From DATEPR01 sp963780635 (GTDB lineage Bacteria > Actinomycetota > Actinomycetes > Mycobacteriales > Pseudonocardiaceae), in NCBI GenBank assembly GCA_963780635.1, contig CAWACW010000016.1, forward strand, positions 1,292,673 to 1,356,672: a stretch of 64,000 bases of DNA. The letters run 5' to 3'. This document shows positions 35,062-44,350 of this stretch, piece after piece. Positions within the stretch are counted from its first letter, which is position 1; each line of letters opens with the position of its first letter. The translations under genes and the position numbers were made by a program. Below the pieces are notes generated by a model. That model had not been told where the DNA came from. It saw only the letters and a list, made by a program, of their open reading frames with translations, and made no database searches.

Positions 35062-36182
35062 GACCCAGGGCCGCGCTGGTCCTGGAGGACGGTCACGTGT
35101 TTCGAGGCGTCCCCTACGGACGGTCGGGCCAGGCTCTGGGTGAGGTCGTGTTCTGTACTGGTATGACGGGCTACCAGGAGACGTTGACCGATCCCTCCTA
35201 TTACCGGCAGATCGTCGTGCAAACAGCGCCGCAGATCGGGAATACGGGCTGGAACGACGACGATGACGAGTCGGCTCGAATGTGGGTGTCCGGGTACGTG
35301 GTGCGTGACCCGGCCAGTACGCCGTCCAACTGGCGATCGACACGCGGTCTGGAGGAAGAACTGTCCCGGCAGGGTGTCGTGGGGATCGCGGGCGTGGACA
35401 CGCGGATGGTGGCGCGGCATGTGCGGGAGCGCGGTGCCATGCGCGCTGGGGTGTTCTCCGGTCAGGGTCTCACGGACGTCAGCGTGATGGTGGCGTTGGT
35501 GAGGGAGTCTGCCGGCATGGTGGGAGCGGATCTAGCCGGTGAGGTCAGCACGCGGGAGCCGTATGTCGTGCCACCGACGACCGGGGAGCGGCGGTTCCGC
35601 GTCGCGGCACTGGATTCGGGGATCAGGTCGACTCTGCTGCGGATGATGGCCGCTCGCGGCGCCGAGGTACACGTGTTGCCGTACAGGAGTTCGGTGGCGA
35701 CGGTGGCCGCGGTGGAGCCCGACGGCGTGTTGCTCGGCAGCGGTCCGGGTGATCCGGCGACGGCGGATCACGCGGTGAGGCTGGCCAGGGCGGCGTTGGA
35801 CCGAGAGTGGCCGTTGTTCGGCATTTGTTTCGGTAATCAGGTCCTCGGCCGGGCGTTGGGCAGGGAGACCTACAAGCTGCGATACGGGCATCACGGGATC
35901 AACGTACCGGTGATCGACATGGCCTCGGGTCGCGTGGCGATCACGGCTCAGAACCACGGGTTCGCCCTGGTGGGCGAGCCGGGTGAGCGGTTCGACACGC
36001 CCTACGGGACAGCCGTGCTGAGCCATTACTGCCCCAACGATGGGACGGCCGAAGGGCTGCGATGTCTGGAGGCGCGCGCGTTTTCGGTGCAGTACCACCC
36101 GGAGGCGGCGGCGGGTCCGCATGACGCGGCAGCGTTGTTCGAGGAGTTCACCGGACTGATGGAGAAGGGTGGGTCTCGCTGA
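35058..36182 (+). CDS. carA: Carbamoyl-phosphate synthase small subunit
   Basis: 374 residues. The N-terminal domain has ALVLEDGHVFRG and FCTGMTGYQETLTDPSYYRQ. The glutaminase domain has SGPGDP, the nucleophile Cys in PLFGICFGNQVLGRAL (usual form GICLGHQ) and the His-Glu pair in QYHPEA. It releases ammonia from glutamine for CarB. The start overlaps the ATP-grasp stop (GTGA) and the stop overlaps carB (TGATG). No pyrimidine gene is near, while two carbamoyltransferases follow, so it is most likely a dedicated copy for this pathway. Confidence 0.93.
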   Translation: MRPRAALVLEDGHVFRGVPYGRSGQALGEVVFCTGMTGYQETLTDPSYYRQIVVQTAPQIGNTGWNDDDDESARMWVSGYVVRDPASTPSNWRSTRGLEEELSRQGVVGIAGVDTRMVARHVRERGAMRAGVFSGQGLTDVSVMVALVRESAGMVGADLAGEVSTREPYVVPPTTGERRFRVAALDSGIRSTLLRMMAARGAEVHVLPYRSSVATVAAVEPDGVLLGSGPGDPATADHAVRLARAALDREWPLFGICFGNQVLGRALGRETYKLRYGHHGINVPVIDMASGRVAITAQNHGFALVGEPGERFDTPYGTAVLSHYCPNDGTAEGLRCLEARAFSVQYHPEAAAGPHDAAALFEEFTGLMEKGGSR

Positions 36183-39100
36183 TGCCCAGACGCACCGACA
36201 TCAAGCACGTCCTGGTGATCGGCTCCGGCCCGATCGTGATCGGCCAGGCAGGTGAGTTCGACTACTCGGGCACTCAGGCATGCCGCGTGCTGCGGGCCGA
36301 GGGCTTGCGCGTCAGCCTTGTCAACTCCAACCCGGCCACGATCATGACCGACCCGGAGTTCGCTGACGCCACCTACATCGAGCCCATCACCCCCGAGTTC
36401 GTCGCGAAGGTGATCGCGGTCGAACGCCCCGACGCGCTGTTGGCCACCCTGGGCGGCCAGACCGCGTTGAACACCGCCGTCGCCTTGCACGACCTCGGCG
36501 TGCTGGAGCGCTATGGCGTGGAGTTGATCGGCGCGGACGTCGAGGCCATCCGGCGAGGTGAGGACCGCCAGCGGTTCAAGGACATCGTCCGCTGCGTGGG
36601 TGCCGAGGTGCTGGAGTCGACGGTCTGCCGGTCGATGGACGAGGTCCGCGACACCGTCGCTCGATTAGCCCTGCCGGTGGTGATCCGCCCGTCCTTCACC
36701 ATGGGTGGGCTCGGGTCCGGCATGGCACATGACCTCGCGGAGCTGGAACGGCTCGCCTCCGCCGGGCTGGCCGAGTCTCCGGTGGACGAGGTGCTCGTCG
36801 AGCAGAGCGTGCTCGGGTGGAAGGAGTACGAGCTGGAGCTGATGCGCGACCGCAAGGACAACGTGGTCGTGGTCTGCTCGATCGAGAACGTCGACCCGAT
36901 GGGCGTGCACACCGGTGACTCGGTCACCGTGGCCCCGGCCATGACGTTGACCGACCGTGAGTACCAGCGGATGCGCGACGTCGGCATCGCCGTGCTACGT
37001 GAGGTCGGCGTCGACACGGGCGGCTGCAACATCCAGTTCGCCGTCGACCCGGTCACCGGGCGACTGGTGGTGATCGAGATGAACCCCCGGGTGTCGCGCT
37101 CCAGCGCCCTGGCTTCGAAGGCTACGGGGTTCCCGATTGCCAAGATCGCCACGAAGCTGGCCATCGGCTACACACTGGACGAGATCCGCAACGATGCCAC
37201 GGGCGAAACGCCCGCATCGTTCGAACCGAGTCTGGACTACGTGGTGGTGAAGATCCCGCGGTTCGCATTCGAGAAGTTCCCCGGCGCGGACCCGGCGCTC
37301 ACCACGACGATGAAGAGCGTCGGCGAGGCCATGGCGTTCGGCCGCAGTTTTCCCGAAGCGCTCGGCAAGGCGATGCGATCGACGGAGACCACCAGCGCTG
37401 GATTCTGGACCACGCCCGACCCGGCCGATGCCACTGTGGAGTCCACCCTGGCTGCCCTCGGTACCGGACACGACGGTCGGCTGTACACCGTCGAGCGGGC
37501 GTTGCGGCTGGGTGCGACCGTGGCCCAGGTCGCGCGGGCGTCCGGGATCGACCCGTGGTTCGTCGACCAGATCGCCGCCCTGGTCGACCTCCGTGCCGCA
37601 TTGGTCGCCGCGCCCGCACCGAGTTCGACCCTGCTGCGCCGGGCGAAGCGGGCCGGCCTGTCCGATCGGCAGATCGCGGTGCTACGGCCAGAGCTGGGCG
37701 GCGAGGACGGGGTCCGCGCCCTGCGCGGCCGGCTCGGTGTCCAGCCGGTCTACAAGACCGTGGACACATGCGCGGCGGAGTTTCCCGCCCGAACCCCCTA
37801 CCACTACTCCGCCTATGAACTCGACCCCGATGCCGAGACCGAGATCGCCCCGCAACGCCAGAAGCCGAAGGTCTTGATCCTGGGATCGGGACCGAACCGG
37901 ATCGGGCAGGGCATCGAATTCGACTACTCGTGCGTCCACGCCGCCATGGCACTGCACGCGGCTGGTTTCGAGACGGTGATGGTCAACTGCAACCCCGAGA
38001 CGGTGTCGACCGACTACGACACCGCAGACCGGCTCTACTTCGAATCCCTTACCTTCGAAGACGTCCTCGAGGTGGTTCGCGCCGAACAGCGCTCCGGCGA
38101 CGGCGGACCCGGCGTGGCCGGGGTGATCGTGCAGCTGGGTGGTCAAACCCCTCTTGGTCTCGCCCAGCGGCTGGCCGACTGCGGGGTACCGGTGGTCGGA
38201 ACGCCACCGGAGGCGATCCACCTCGCGGAGGACCGCGGGCGCTTCGGCGGTGTCCTCGCCGCTGTCGGCCTGCCTGCGCCGCCCTACGGCACAGCGACCA
38301 GCTTCCCGCAGGCCAAAGCCATCGCCGACGAGATCGGCTACCCGGTGCTCGTCCGTCCTTCGTACGTCCTGGGCGGCCGGGGCATGGAGATCGTCTACGA
38401 CGAGGAGATCCTGCACGACTACATCGCCCGCGCAACCGAGATCTCCCCCCAGCACCCGGTACTGGTCGACCGGTACCTCGACGACGCCGTCGAGATCGAC
38501 GTCGACGCCCTGTTCGACGGCACCGAACTGTTCCTCGGCGGCATCATGGAACACATTGAGGAAGCCGGCGTCCACTCGGGCGACTCCTGCTGCACCCTGC
38601 CCCCTGTCACTCTGGCGGAGACCGAGCTCCGCGCTGTCCGCGCGTCCACCGAGGCCATTGCCCGGGGCGTCGGCGTCCACGGCCTGCTCAACGTTCAGTA
38701 CGCCCTCAAGGACGGCACAATCTACGTTCTGGAGGCCAATCCGCGAGCGTCGCGGACCATCCCGTTCGTGTCCAAGGCCACAGCGGTCCCGCTCGCCAAG
38801 GCCGCGGCCCGGGTCATGCTCGGCGCCACCATCGCCGAACTCCGCGCCGAAGGTCTGCTGCCCGCCCACGGGGACGGCGCTGACCTGCCGCCGCAACCTG
38901 TCGCAGTCAAAGAGGCCGTCCTGCCGTTCCACCGGTTCCGCACCATCGAAGGTCGCGGCATCGACCCTCTGCTGGGGCCCGAGATGAAATCCACCGGCGA
39001 GGTGATGGGCATCGACGCCACCTTCGGCAAGGCGTTCGCCAAGTCCCAGATCGCCGCCGGCAACCCCATTCCTCGCAACGGCCGGGTTCTCGCGGTGGTC

Positions 39101-39517
39101 TCGCCCGGGTGTCTGCGTCGTGCGGCACCCGCGCTGCTCGACCTGGCGGCGCTCGGCTTCGCCATCTCGACGGTCGACGGTGATCTGAGCGTCGTGCGCT
39201 CGGCGAACAGGTCGCTGCGGCCGTCTGTTCTCCCACTGGCCGATGCGGTCGATCAGATCGCGACTTCCGAATTCGATCTCGTGATCAGCATGACGACACC
39301 CGATGCCCGAGGCGGCGTGTGTCACACGGTCAGGAGTGCTGCCGCCCAGTACTCGGTTCCCCACGTCACCACCGTTGCGGCTCTGGCCGCGGTGGTTCGT
39401 GCCCTGAAGGAGGACAACGACCTTGAGGTGCGCTCCATACAGGAATGGCACCTGCTCGCGCACGCCGCACTGGACAGCCTGTCGGTCCTGCTGGACGACC
39501 CAGCGCTGTCGACGTAA
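36182..39517 (+). CDS. carB: Carbamoyl-phosphate synthase large subunit
   Basis: 1111 residues with the full duplicated architecture: two ATP-grasp halves, start VLVIGSGPIVIGQAGEFDYS and internal repeat VLILGSGPNRIGQGIEFDYS, metal-binding ends IEMNPRVSRSSALASKATG and LEANPRASRTIPFVSKATA, and a C-terminal MGS-like domain (about 960-1100). It makes carbamoyl phosphate from bicarbonate, two ATP and ammonia. The C-terminal domain is the usual allosteric site. The tail (SNRSLRPSVLPLADAVDQIA region and beyond) is less conserved, which may mean freedom from UMP control. It is coupled to carA and followed by the carbamoyltransferases. Confidence 0.94.
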   Translation: MPRRTDIKHVLVIGSGPIVIGQAGEFDYSGTQACRVLRAEGLRVSLVNSNPATIMTDPEFADATYIEPITPEFVAKVIAVERPDALLATLGGQTALNTAVALHDLGVLERYGVELIGADVEAIRRGEDRQRFKDIVRCVGAEVLESTVCRSMDEVRDTVARLALPVVIRPSFTMGGLGSGMAHDLAELERLASAGLAESPVDEVLVEQSVLGWKEYELELMRDRKDNVVVVCSIENVDPMGVHTGDSVTVAPAMTLTDREYQRMRDVGIAVLREVGVDTGGCNIQFAVDPVTGRLVVIEMNPRVSRSSALASKATGFPIAKIATKLAIGYTLDEIRNDATGETPASFEPSLDYVVVKIPRFAFEKFPGADPALTTTMKSVGEAMAFGRSFPEALGKAMRSTETTSAGFWTTPDPADATVESTLAALGTGHDGRLYTVERALRLGATVAQVARASGIDPWFVDQIAALVDLRAALVAAPAPSSTLLRRAKRAGLSDRQIAVLRPELGGEDGVRALRGRLGVQPVYKTVDTCAAEFPARTPYHYSAYELDPDAETEIAPQRQKPKVLILGSGPNRIGQGIEFDYSCVHAAMALHAAGFETVMVNCNPETVSTDYDTADRLYFESLTFEDVLEVVRAEQRSGDGGPGVAGVIVQLGGQTPLGLAQRLADCGVPVVGTPPEAIHLAEDRGRFGGVLAAVGLPAPPYGTATSFPQAKAIADEIGYPVLVRPSYVLGGRGMEIVYDEEILHDYIARATEISPQHPVLVDRYLDDAVEIDVDALFDGTELFLGGIMEHIEEAGVHSGDSCCTLPPVTLAETELRAVRASTEAIARGVGVHGLLNVQYALKDGTIYVLEANPRASRTIPFVSKATAVPLAKAAARVMLGATIAELRAEGLLPAHGDGADLPPQPVAVKEAVLPFHRFRTIEGRGIDPLLGPEMKSTGEVMGIDATFGKAFAKSQIAAGNPIPRNGRVLAVVSPGCLRRAAPALLDLAALGFAISTVDGDLSVVRSANRSLRPSVLPLADAVDQIATSEFDLVISMTTPDARGGVCHTVRSAAAQYSVPHVTTVAALAAVVRALKEDNDLEVRSIQEWHLLAHAALDSLSVLLDDPALST

Positions 39518-39553
39518 CCAAGTACCGCTCGGAATCGATCCCAGAGGTGCCCC

Positions 39554-41281
39554 TTGATCATCTGCGGACTAAAACTGACTCACGACGGCTCCGTCGCCTT
39601 GTTGCACGACAACCGGCTGATCTTCAGCGTCGAGATGGAGAAGATCGGCAACGGTAGCCGCTACAAGCAGGTCGACGATCTGTCGATAGTGCCCGGCATA
39701 TTGGCCGATTTCGGCTACCGGATCGATGAGGTCGACGAGTGGATCATCGACGGTTGGGACGGCCGGGTGCACGGACACGCCGAGCTCGCCAACCACAGCG
39801 TCCCGGTCCGCATCACCGTTGCGCCGTACCGGGAGAACGAGACTGTGCACAACCTGCTCATGCCCGGTGCGCTCGGCACGTTCGAGATCGGCGAGAAATC
39901 CTTCCCGTACACCAGCTATCTCCATGTGTCCGGCCACGTGGCCAGCGCGTATGCTTCCAGCGATTTCGCCGTCCGGGGTGAACCGTCCTACGTCCTGGTC
40001 TGGGACGGCGGCATGTTCCCGCGCCTCTACTGGCTCGACCCGGCCACCGGCATCACCAATCTTGGTCCGTTGTTCCCGCTGGTCGGGCATTCCTACGCCA
40101 CCGCGGCACATCACTTCGGTCCGTTTCGCCGGGCGGACGACGCGACGACCGTGGACGATCTCGCCGTGGCCGGCAAATTGATGGCCTACATCGCGCTGGG
40201 CAAGGCCCAACCGGGCATCGTCGCCGTGTTGGACGAACTGTTCGCCAAACACTTCGAGGCCGCCGATGCCGCGGAGTACCGCAGTCGGATAGGGGGCTGG
40301 GGCAGCAACGCCGAGCCTTCGCTGAAGTACGTGCACGCGTTCTACGCCGAGTTGCGTCAGCGCACCGACGAACTCGGCGTGGCCGACGAGGACGTGCTGG
40401 CCTCGGTCCACGAGTTCCTCGATCAACTGCTGGTTGAGCGGATCACAGCGAAAGTCAGGGAGCGGGGAGACGCTCCGTCCAACCTCTGTTTCGTCGGTGG
40501 CTGCGCACTGAACATCAAGTGGAACAGCACGCTGCGCTCCCTGCCCGAGTTCCGCGCTGTCTGGGTGCCCCCCTTCCCCAACGACTCCGGATCCGCGATC
40601 GGGACCGCGGCCGCCCACCGATTCGCCACACACGGCATCAGCGCGATCGCCTGGCACCCGCGCAGTGGCCCGGCACTCACTCCGCCGACGGGCGTTCCGG
40701 ACGGTTGGGAGGTGACGCCCTGCCGTCCGGCCGATCTCGCCCACGTGCTGCACAGCACCGGCAGTCCGGTCGTCGTGCTCAATGGCCGTGCCGAACTCGG
40801 GCCCCGCGCGCTCGGCGGCCGCAGCATCGTGGCGCCTGCCACCGAGCCGGCGATGAAGGATCTGCTGAACCTGGTGAAGAACCGGGAGAGCTACCGTCCC
40901 GTCGCACCGATCTGCCTGACCGAGTTCGCACCGGACGTGTTCGAGCCTGGTACTCCGGATCCGCACATGCTTTTCGAGCACACCGTCCGGCCGGCCTGGA
41001 TCGATCGGATCCCGGCGGTCCTGCACCTCGACGGCACCGCACGACTCCAAACGGTCAGTGCCGCGGACGACCCGGTGCTGGAGGAGGTGCTCCGCGAATA
41101 CTACAAGCTGACCAGAATACCCGTGCTGTGCAACACGAGCGCCAATCTTAACGGGTCCGGCTTCTTTCCCGACGTGGAGTCGGCCATGCGGTGGGGCAAG
41201 GTCGACAAGGTGTGGAGCGAGGGCTTGCTCTACCGGCAATCCAAGACAACCAGCCCCTCCTCAGCACAGTCGCGATCCTGA
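39554..41281 (+). CDS. NodU/CmcH-type O-carbamoyltransferase, divergent
   Basis: 575 residues, apparently from TTG 39554 (GAGGTG upstream). The N-terminal Kae1-like domain reads IICGLKLTHDGSVALLHDNR and has the metal triad: His-x3-His in LHVSGHVASAY and Asp in VLVWDGGMFP. The C-terminal YrdC-like part has LNGRAELGPRALGGRSIVAP. The usual LNTSFN-x-x-GEPIV element is altered to LCNTSANLNGSG. Such enzymes make carbamoyl-adenylate from carbamoyl phosphate and ATP, then carbamoylate a hydroxyl group. It is the first of two paralogues, so two carbamoylations or two substrates are likely. Confidence 0.87.
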   Translation: MIICGLKLTHDGSVALLHDNRLIFSVEMEKIGNGSRYKQVDDLSIVPGILADFGYRIDEVDEWIIDGWDGRVHGHAELANHSVPVRITVAPYRENETVHNLLMPGALGTFEIGEKSFPYTSYLHVSGHVASAYASSDFAVRGEPSYVLVWDGGMFPRLYWLDPATGITNLGPLFPLVGHSYATAAHHFGPFRRADDATTVDDLAVAGKLMAYIALGKAQPGIVAVLDELFAKHFEAADAAEYRSRIGGWGSNAEPSLKYVHAFYAELRQRTDELGVADEDVLASVHEFLDQLLVERITAKVRERGDAPSNLCFVGGCALNIKWNSTLRSLPEFRAVWVPPFPNDSGSAIGTAAAHRFATHGISAIAWHPRSGPALTPPTGVPDGWEVTPCRPADLAHVLHSTGSPVVVLNGRAELGPRALGGRSIVAPATEPAMKDLLNLVKNRESYRPVAPICLTEFAPDVFEPGTPDPHMLFEHTVRPAWIDRIPAVLHLDGTARLQTVSAADDPVLEEVLREYYKLTRIPVLCNTSANLNGSGFFPDVESAMRWGKVDKVWSEGLLYRQSKTTSPSSAQSRS

Positions 41282-41295
41282 AAGGATGACTACGC

Positions 41296-43059
41296 GTGTC
41301 GTACATTCTCGGCCTGAATCTGAGTCACGATCGTTCCGCGGCCATCATCAGGGATGGTGAGATCGTCGTCGCGATCGAAGAGGAACGTCTGGACCGCATC
41401 AAGCACACCGAGGGTTTCCTGATCCAGGGCTACTTCGAGCGGCTGACCAAGACGCTGCCGATGCGATCGGTCACCTATTGCCTTGATGCGGCCGGAATCG
41501 GCATCGACGACGTCGACCTGGTGGTCGGCAACCGGCCGCTGGGCGACGGAGCGGTCCGACGCATCACGAACGAACTGCCCATCCGGGACAAAGGCAAGAT
41601 CCACGAGCTGCCGACACCCTCGCACCACATGGCGCACGGCGCGGTGGCCTACTACACCTCCCCCTTCGACGAGGCGGCGGTCCTGGTCATCGATCAGGCC
41701 GGCACTCGTTTCCCAGGTACTGACCGGATCGAGAAGCACACGGTCCTGGTGGGGGAGGGAACCCAGCTGCGCAGCGTCGCCGGAACCACCTATCCCGTCG
41801 ACTACTCCGATCTCAGTCTCGGCCTCTTCTACGACTTCTTCACGGCCAAGATGAATTTCCTGACTCGATGGGGAAATCCGGAATTCGGCGTGTTTGCCAG
41901 CGGCGGTTATCCCGAGGCCGGCAAGACGATGGGCCTGGCACCCTACGGCCGGCCCCGCCCTGACTGGGGCGACTGGCTGACCTTCGACGGCCTGGACATC
42001 AACGTCTCCCAGGAGAAGCTCGAGAAGATCTGGATCGACCTCGTGGACTCCGAAGGGGGGGACTACCACCCGGACCAGCGGGGTTCCTGGCAGCATCAGC
42101 TCGCCAAGGACGTGGCCTACAAGGTTCAGGACGAACTGGAGAAGGCCTTCCTGTACCTGGCCGAACAGGCTCGCGAACTGACCGGGTCACCGAACGTGTG
42201 CCTGGCTGGGGGCGTCACGCTGAATTCGGTCGCGAACCAGAGGGTGCGCGCGAACGGCCCGTTCGACGACGTCTTCATCCCGGCCCCAGCCGGTGACTCC
42301 GGGTGCGCCATCGGCGCGGCGTTGTGGGGCTACCACAACCTCTTGGGCGGCACGGTCAGGACGCCGATGCGGACTGCGTCGTTCGGTCGTCACTACGATC
42401 GACAGGCCGTGCTGGACGCGCTGTGCAGCCACGACGAGCACTTGGCCTGGCGCGAGGCGCCCGTGACCGAAGTCGCGGAACTTCTGGCGACCCATCACAT
42501 CGTCGGCTGGGTCACCGGGGGCTCGGAGATGGGACCGCGAGCGCTCGGCAACCGCAGTATCCTGGCCGATCCTCGGCACCCTGGTATCCGGGATTTCCTC
42601 AACAATGTGGTCAAGCATCGCGAACCGTTCCGGCCGTACGCACCGTCCGTGCTCGCCGAGCAGGCCGGCGAGTGGTTCGACGAGGTCGGTGAGAGCCCCT
42701 TCATGCTGCTGGTGCCATCGGTAGCGAAGGACAAGCAGTCGCTCGTGCCGGCTATCACCCACGTCGACGGTACCGCCCGGGTGCAGACCGTGCGGGCGGA
42801 CGTCAACCCGCTCTACCACCAGATGATCAGCGCCTTCCACCAGATCACCGGAGTACCGCTGGTGTTGAACACCTCCTTCAACGACAACGGTGAGCCGATC
42901 GTCGAGACGCCGGCCGACGCGCTGCGAACGTTCGCCCGCACCGATATCGACCATCTCTACATCGAGGGCATCCTGGTGTCGAAGAAGAACGCCCGGACGC
43001 ATCCCGACCACCCGCGGCTCGCTCCGCTGACAGCCGGCCTGGACCGTGGCGATGGCTGA
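41296..43059 (+). CDS. NodU/CmcH-type O-carbamoyltransferase, canonical
   Basis: 587 residues from GTG 41296 (AAAGGA upstream). SYILGLNLSHDRSAAIIRDG opens the Kae1-like domain. The metal site is HHMAHGAVAYY (His-x3-His) with Asp in VLVIDQAG. The C-terminal part has GSEMGPRALGNRSILADPRH and the intact LVLNTSFNDNGEPIVETPAD. It is 14 nt after the first carbamoyltransferase and overlaps the diiron oxygenase start. All catalytic elements known from TobZ-type enzymes are present. The acceptor is unknown, probably an alcohol, oxime or N-hydroxyl on the cluster product. Confidence 0.92.
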   Translation: MSYILGLNLSHDRSAAIIRDGEIVVAIEEERLDRIKHTEGFLIQGYFERLTKTLPMRSVTYCLDAAGIGIDDVDLVVGNRPLGDGAVRRITNELPIRDKGKIHELPTPSHHMAHGAVAYYTSPFDEAAVLVIDQAGTRFPGTDRIEKHTVLVGEGTQLRSVAGTTYPVDYSDLSLGLFYDFFTAKMNFLTRWGNPEFGVFASGGYPEAGKTMGLAPYGRPRPDWGDWLTFDGLDINVSQEKLEKIWIDLVDSEGGDYHPDQRGSWQHQLAKDVAYKVQDELEKAFLYLAEQARELTGSPNVCLAGGVTLNSVANQRVRANGPFDDVFIPAPAGDSGCAIGAALWGYHNLLGGTVRTPMRTASFGRHYDRQAVLDALCSHDEHLAWREAPVTEVAELLATHHIVGWVTGGSEMGPRALGNRSILADPRHPGIRDFLNNVVKHREPFRPYAPSVLAEQAGEWFDEVGESPFMLLVPSVAKDKQSLVPAITHVDGTARVQTVRADVNPLYHQMISAFHQITGVPLVLNTSFNDNGEPIVETPADALRTFARTDIDHLYIEGILVSKKNARTHPDHPRLAPLTAGLDRGDG

Positions 43060-44350
43060 GCCCAGCATCGCCGGGATCAAGGGGTTCGACGCCTGGTACG
43101 AGCAGGCCGGGGTCCGCAGCGACCCGCGGCGCTTCCACCAGGACGATGACATCGGCAAGCACTTCTTTCCACAGCACCTGGTCCCGCATCTCGGGCACCC
43201 CGCTGTGGCGGAGTTCGCCCCGGAGGTCCGGCGTTACCTGGAAGCGCAGCATCTGTTCCAGTGGCTGCGGTTCACCGCGCACTTCGAGATCGCTGTGGTG
43301 AGCAGGGCAACCCAACGGATCGCCGACGGGAGCACCGGGCTGGACCTACCACGGACCACCTGCCTCAACGCCTACAAGATCTGCGTCGACGAGGCATACC
43401 ACTCGCTGTACAGTCTGGATGTCCTGGTACAGCTGGAGGAGCGGTCCGGCATCAAGGAACTTCCGTACGACTTCAGCCGCTTTCTCCGCGGGCTGGACGC
43501 GGTAGGTGAGGAACGGCCAGGACATCAGCTCCTGGTGCAACTCCTGCAGGTCGTGGTGTTCGAAACGTTGATCACCTCCATCCTGCAGGACATCCCCTCC
43601 GACGAGGGAGTCATCGCGGTGGTGCGGGAGACCGTGCGGGACCACGCGATCGACGAGCGCAGGCACCACGCGTTCTTCGTGAACTTCTTCAAGTACCTGT
43701 GGTCGCAACTCGACGCACCGACCAGGCGGATGGTCGGTGAGTTCCTGCCCAGCCTGATCGTCCGGTCACTGCAACCGGCGACGGCGCCGGCGACCGCGGC
43801 ATTGCTGAACTGCCATGTATCGGCACGGCGGACCGAGGAGATCGTGCGGGAATCGTTCAACCGGCAGACGGTGTTGGCCAGCATCAGGATCGCGTCGTCG
43901 AAGACGGTCGCCCTGTTCCAGAACATGGGTGTACTTGACATCCCCGGAGTCCGGGAGAGGTTCGTGGCGGAAGGACTGGTCGATCCCGAGCAATTCCGGC
44001 CGACACCACATCATCGAAGGAGCACGGTCAATGGATGGCGTCTTGCTCGTCCTGGGCAGCGGTGCCCGCCCCTATCGCGAGTACTCGATCGCCTCGGCGG
44101 CCGACCTGGTACCGCTTCACCTGTTCGATCCGGAAGAGCCGACCTGGCAGCGACAGTACGTCACCGGATACGACGTTGTCGACGTCTTCGACCCGCCCAG
44201 TGCGGTGGCCGCCGCGCGCCGGCTGGCCCAACGCACTGGCCATATAGGGGTCTACTGCTACCACGAAGGCATGATCGCTTCCGCTGCGGAGGTGGCGGAA
44301 GCGCTCGGCCTGCCCGGCATGAGCCCGGCCGCGGTTCGGGCGTGCCGTGA
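43052..44350 (+). CDS. AurF-like diiron oxygenase with unusual C-terminal overlap
   Basis: Begins at ATG 43052 (or GTG 43046), inside the end of the previous gene. The first 330 residues form a ferritin-like diiron domain with ligands spaced as in AurF/CmlI: Glu in YLEAQHLFQWLRFTAHFEI, Glu-x-x-His in CVDEAYHSLYSLDV, Glu in VVVFETLITS and Glu-x-x-His in RDHAIDERRHHAFFVNFF. Such enzymes oxidise amines to hydroxylamines, oximes or nitro groups. The family part ends near 44030, yet the frame stays open to 44350, overlapping the next gene by about 320 bases. The last 105 residues are Arg/Pro/Gly-rich and look like out-of-frame translation. Confidence 0.82.
   Translation: MAEPSIAGIKGFDAWYEQAGVRSDPRRFHQDDDIGKHFFPQHLVPHLGHPAVAEFAPEVRRYLEAQHLFQWLRFTAHFEIAVVSRATQRIADGSTGLDLPRTTCLNAYKICVDEAYHSLYSLDVLVQLEERSGIKELPYDFSRFLRGLDAVGEERPGHQLLVQLLQVVVFETLITSILQDIPSDEGVIAVVRETVRDHAIDERRHHAFFVNFFKYLWSQLDAPTRRMVGEFLPSLIVRSLQPATAPATAALLNCHVSARRTEEIVRESFNRQTVLASIRIASSKTVALFQNMGVLDIPGVRERFVAEGLVDPEQFRPTPHHRRSTVNGWRLARPGQRCPPLSRVLDRLGGRPGTASPVRSGRADLAATVRHRIRRCRRLRPAQCGGRRAPAGPTHWPYRGLLLPRRHDRFRCGGGGSARPARHEPGRGSGVP

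Noticed and set aside
37682..39463. Long minus-strand open frame opposite carB (and similar ones opposite the carbamoyltransferases)
   Set aside because: Mirror frames of genes with strong third-position GC; no start signals or known domains.
35058..39517. carAB as the housekeeping pyrimidine/arginine genes
   Set aside because: Possible in principle, but no pyr or arg gene is near, and they overlap cluster genes on the left and are followed by carbamoyltransferases. A second genomic copy should be confirmed.
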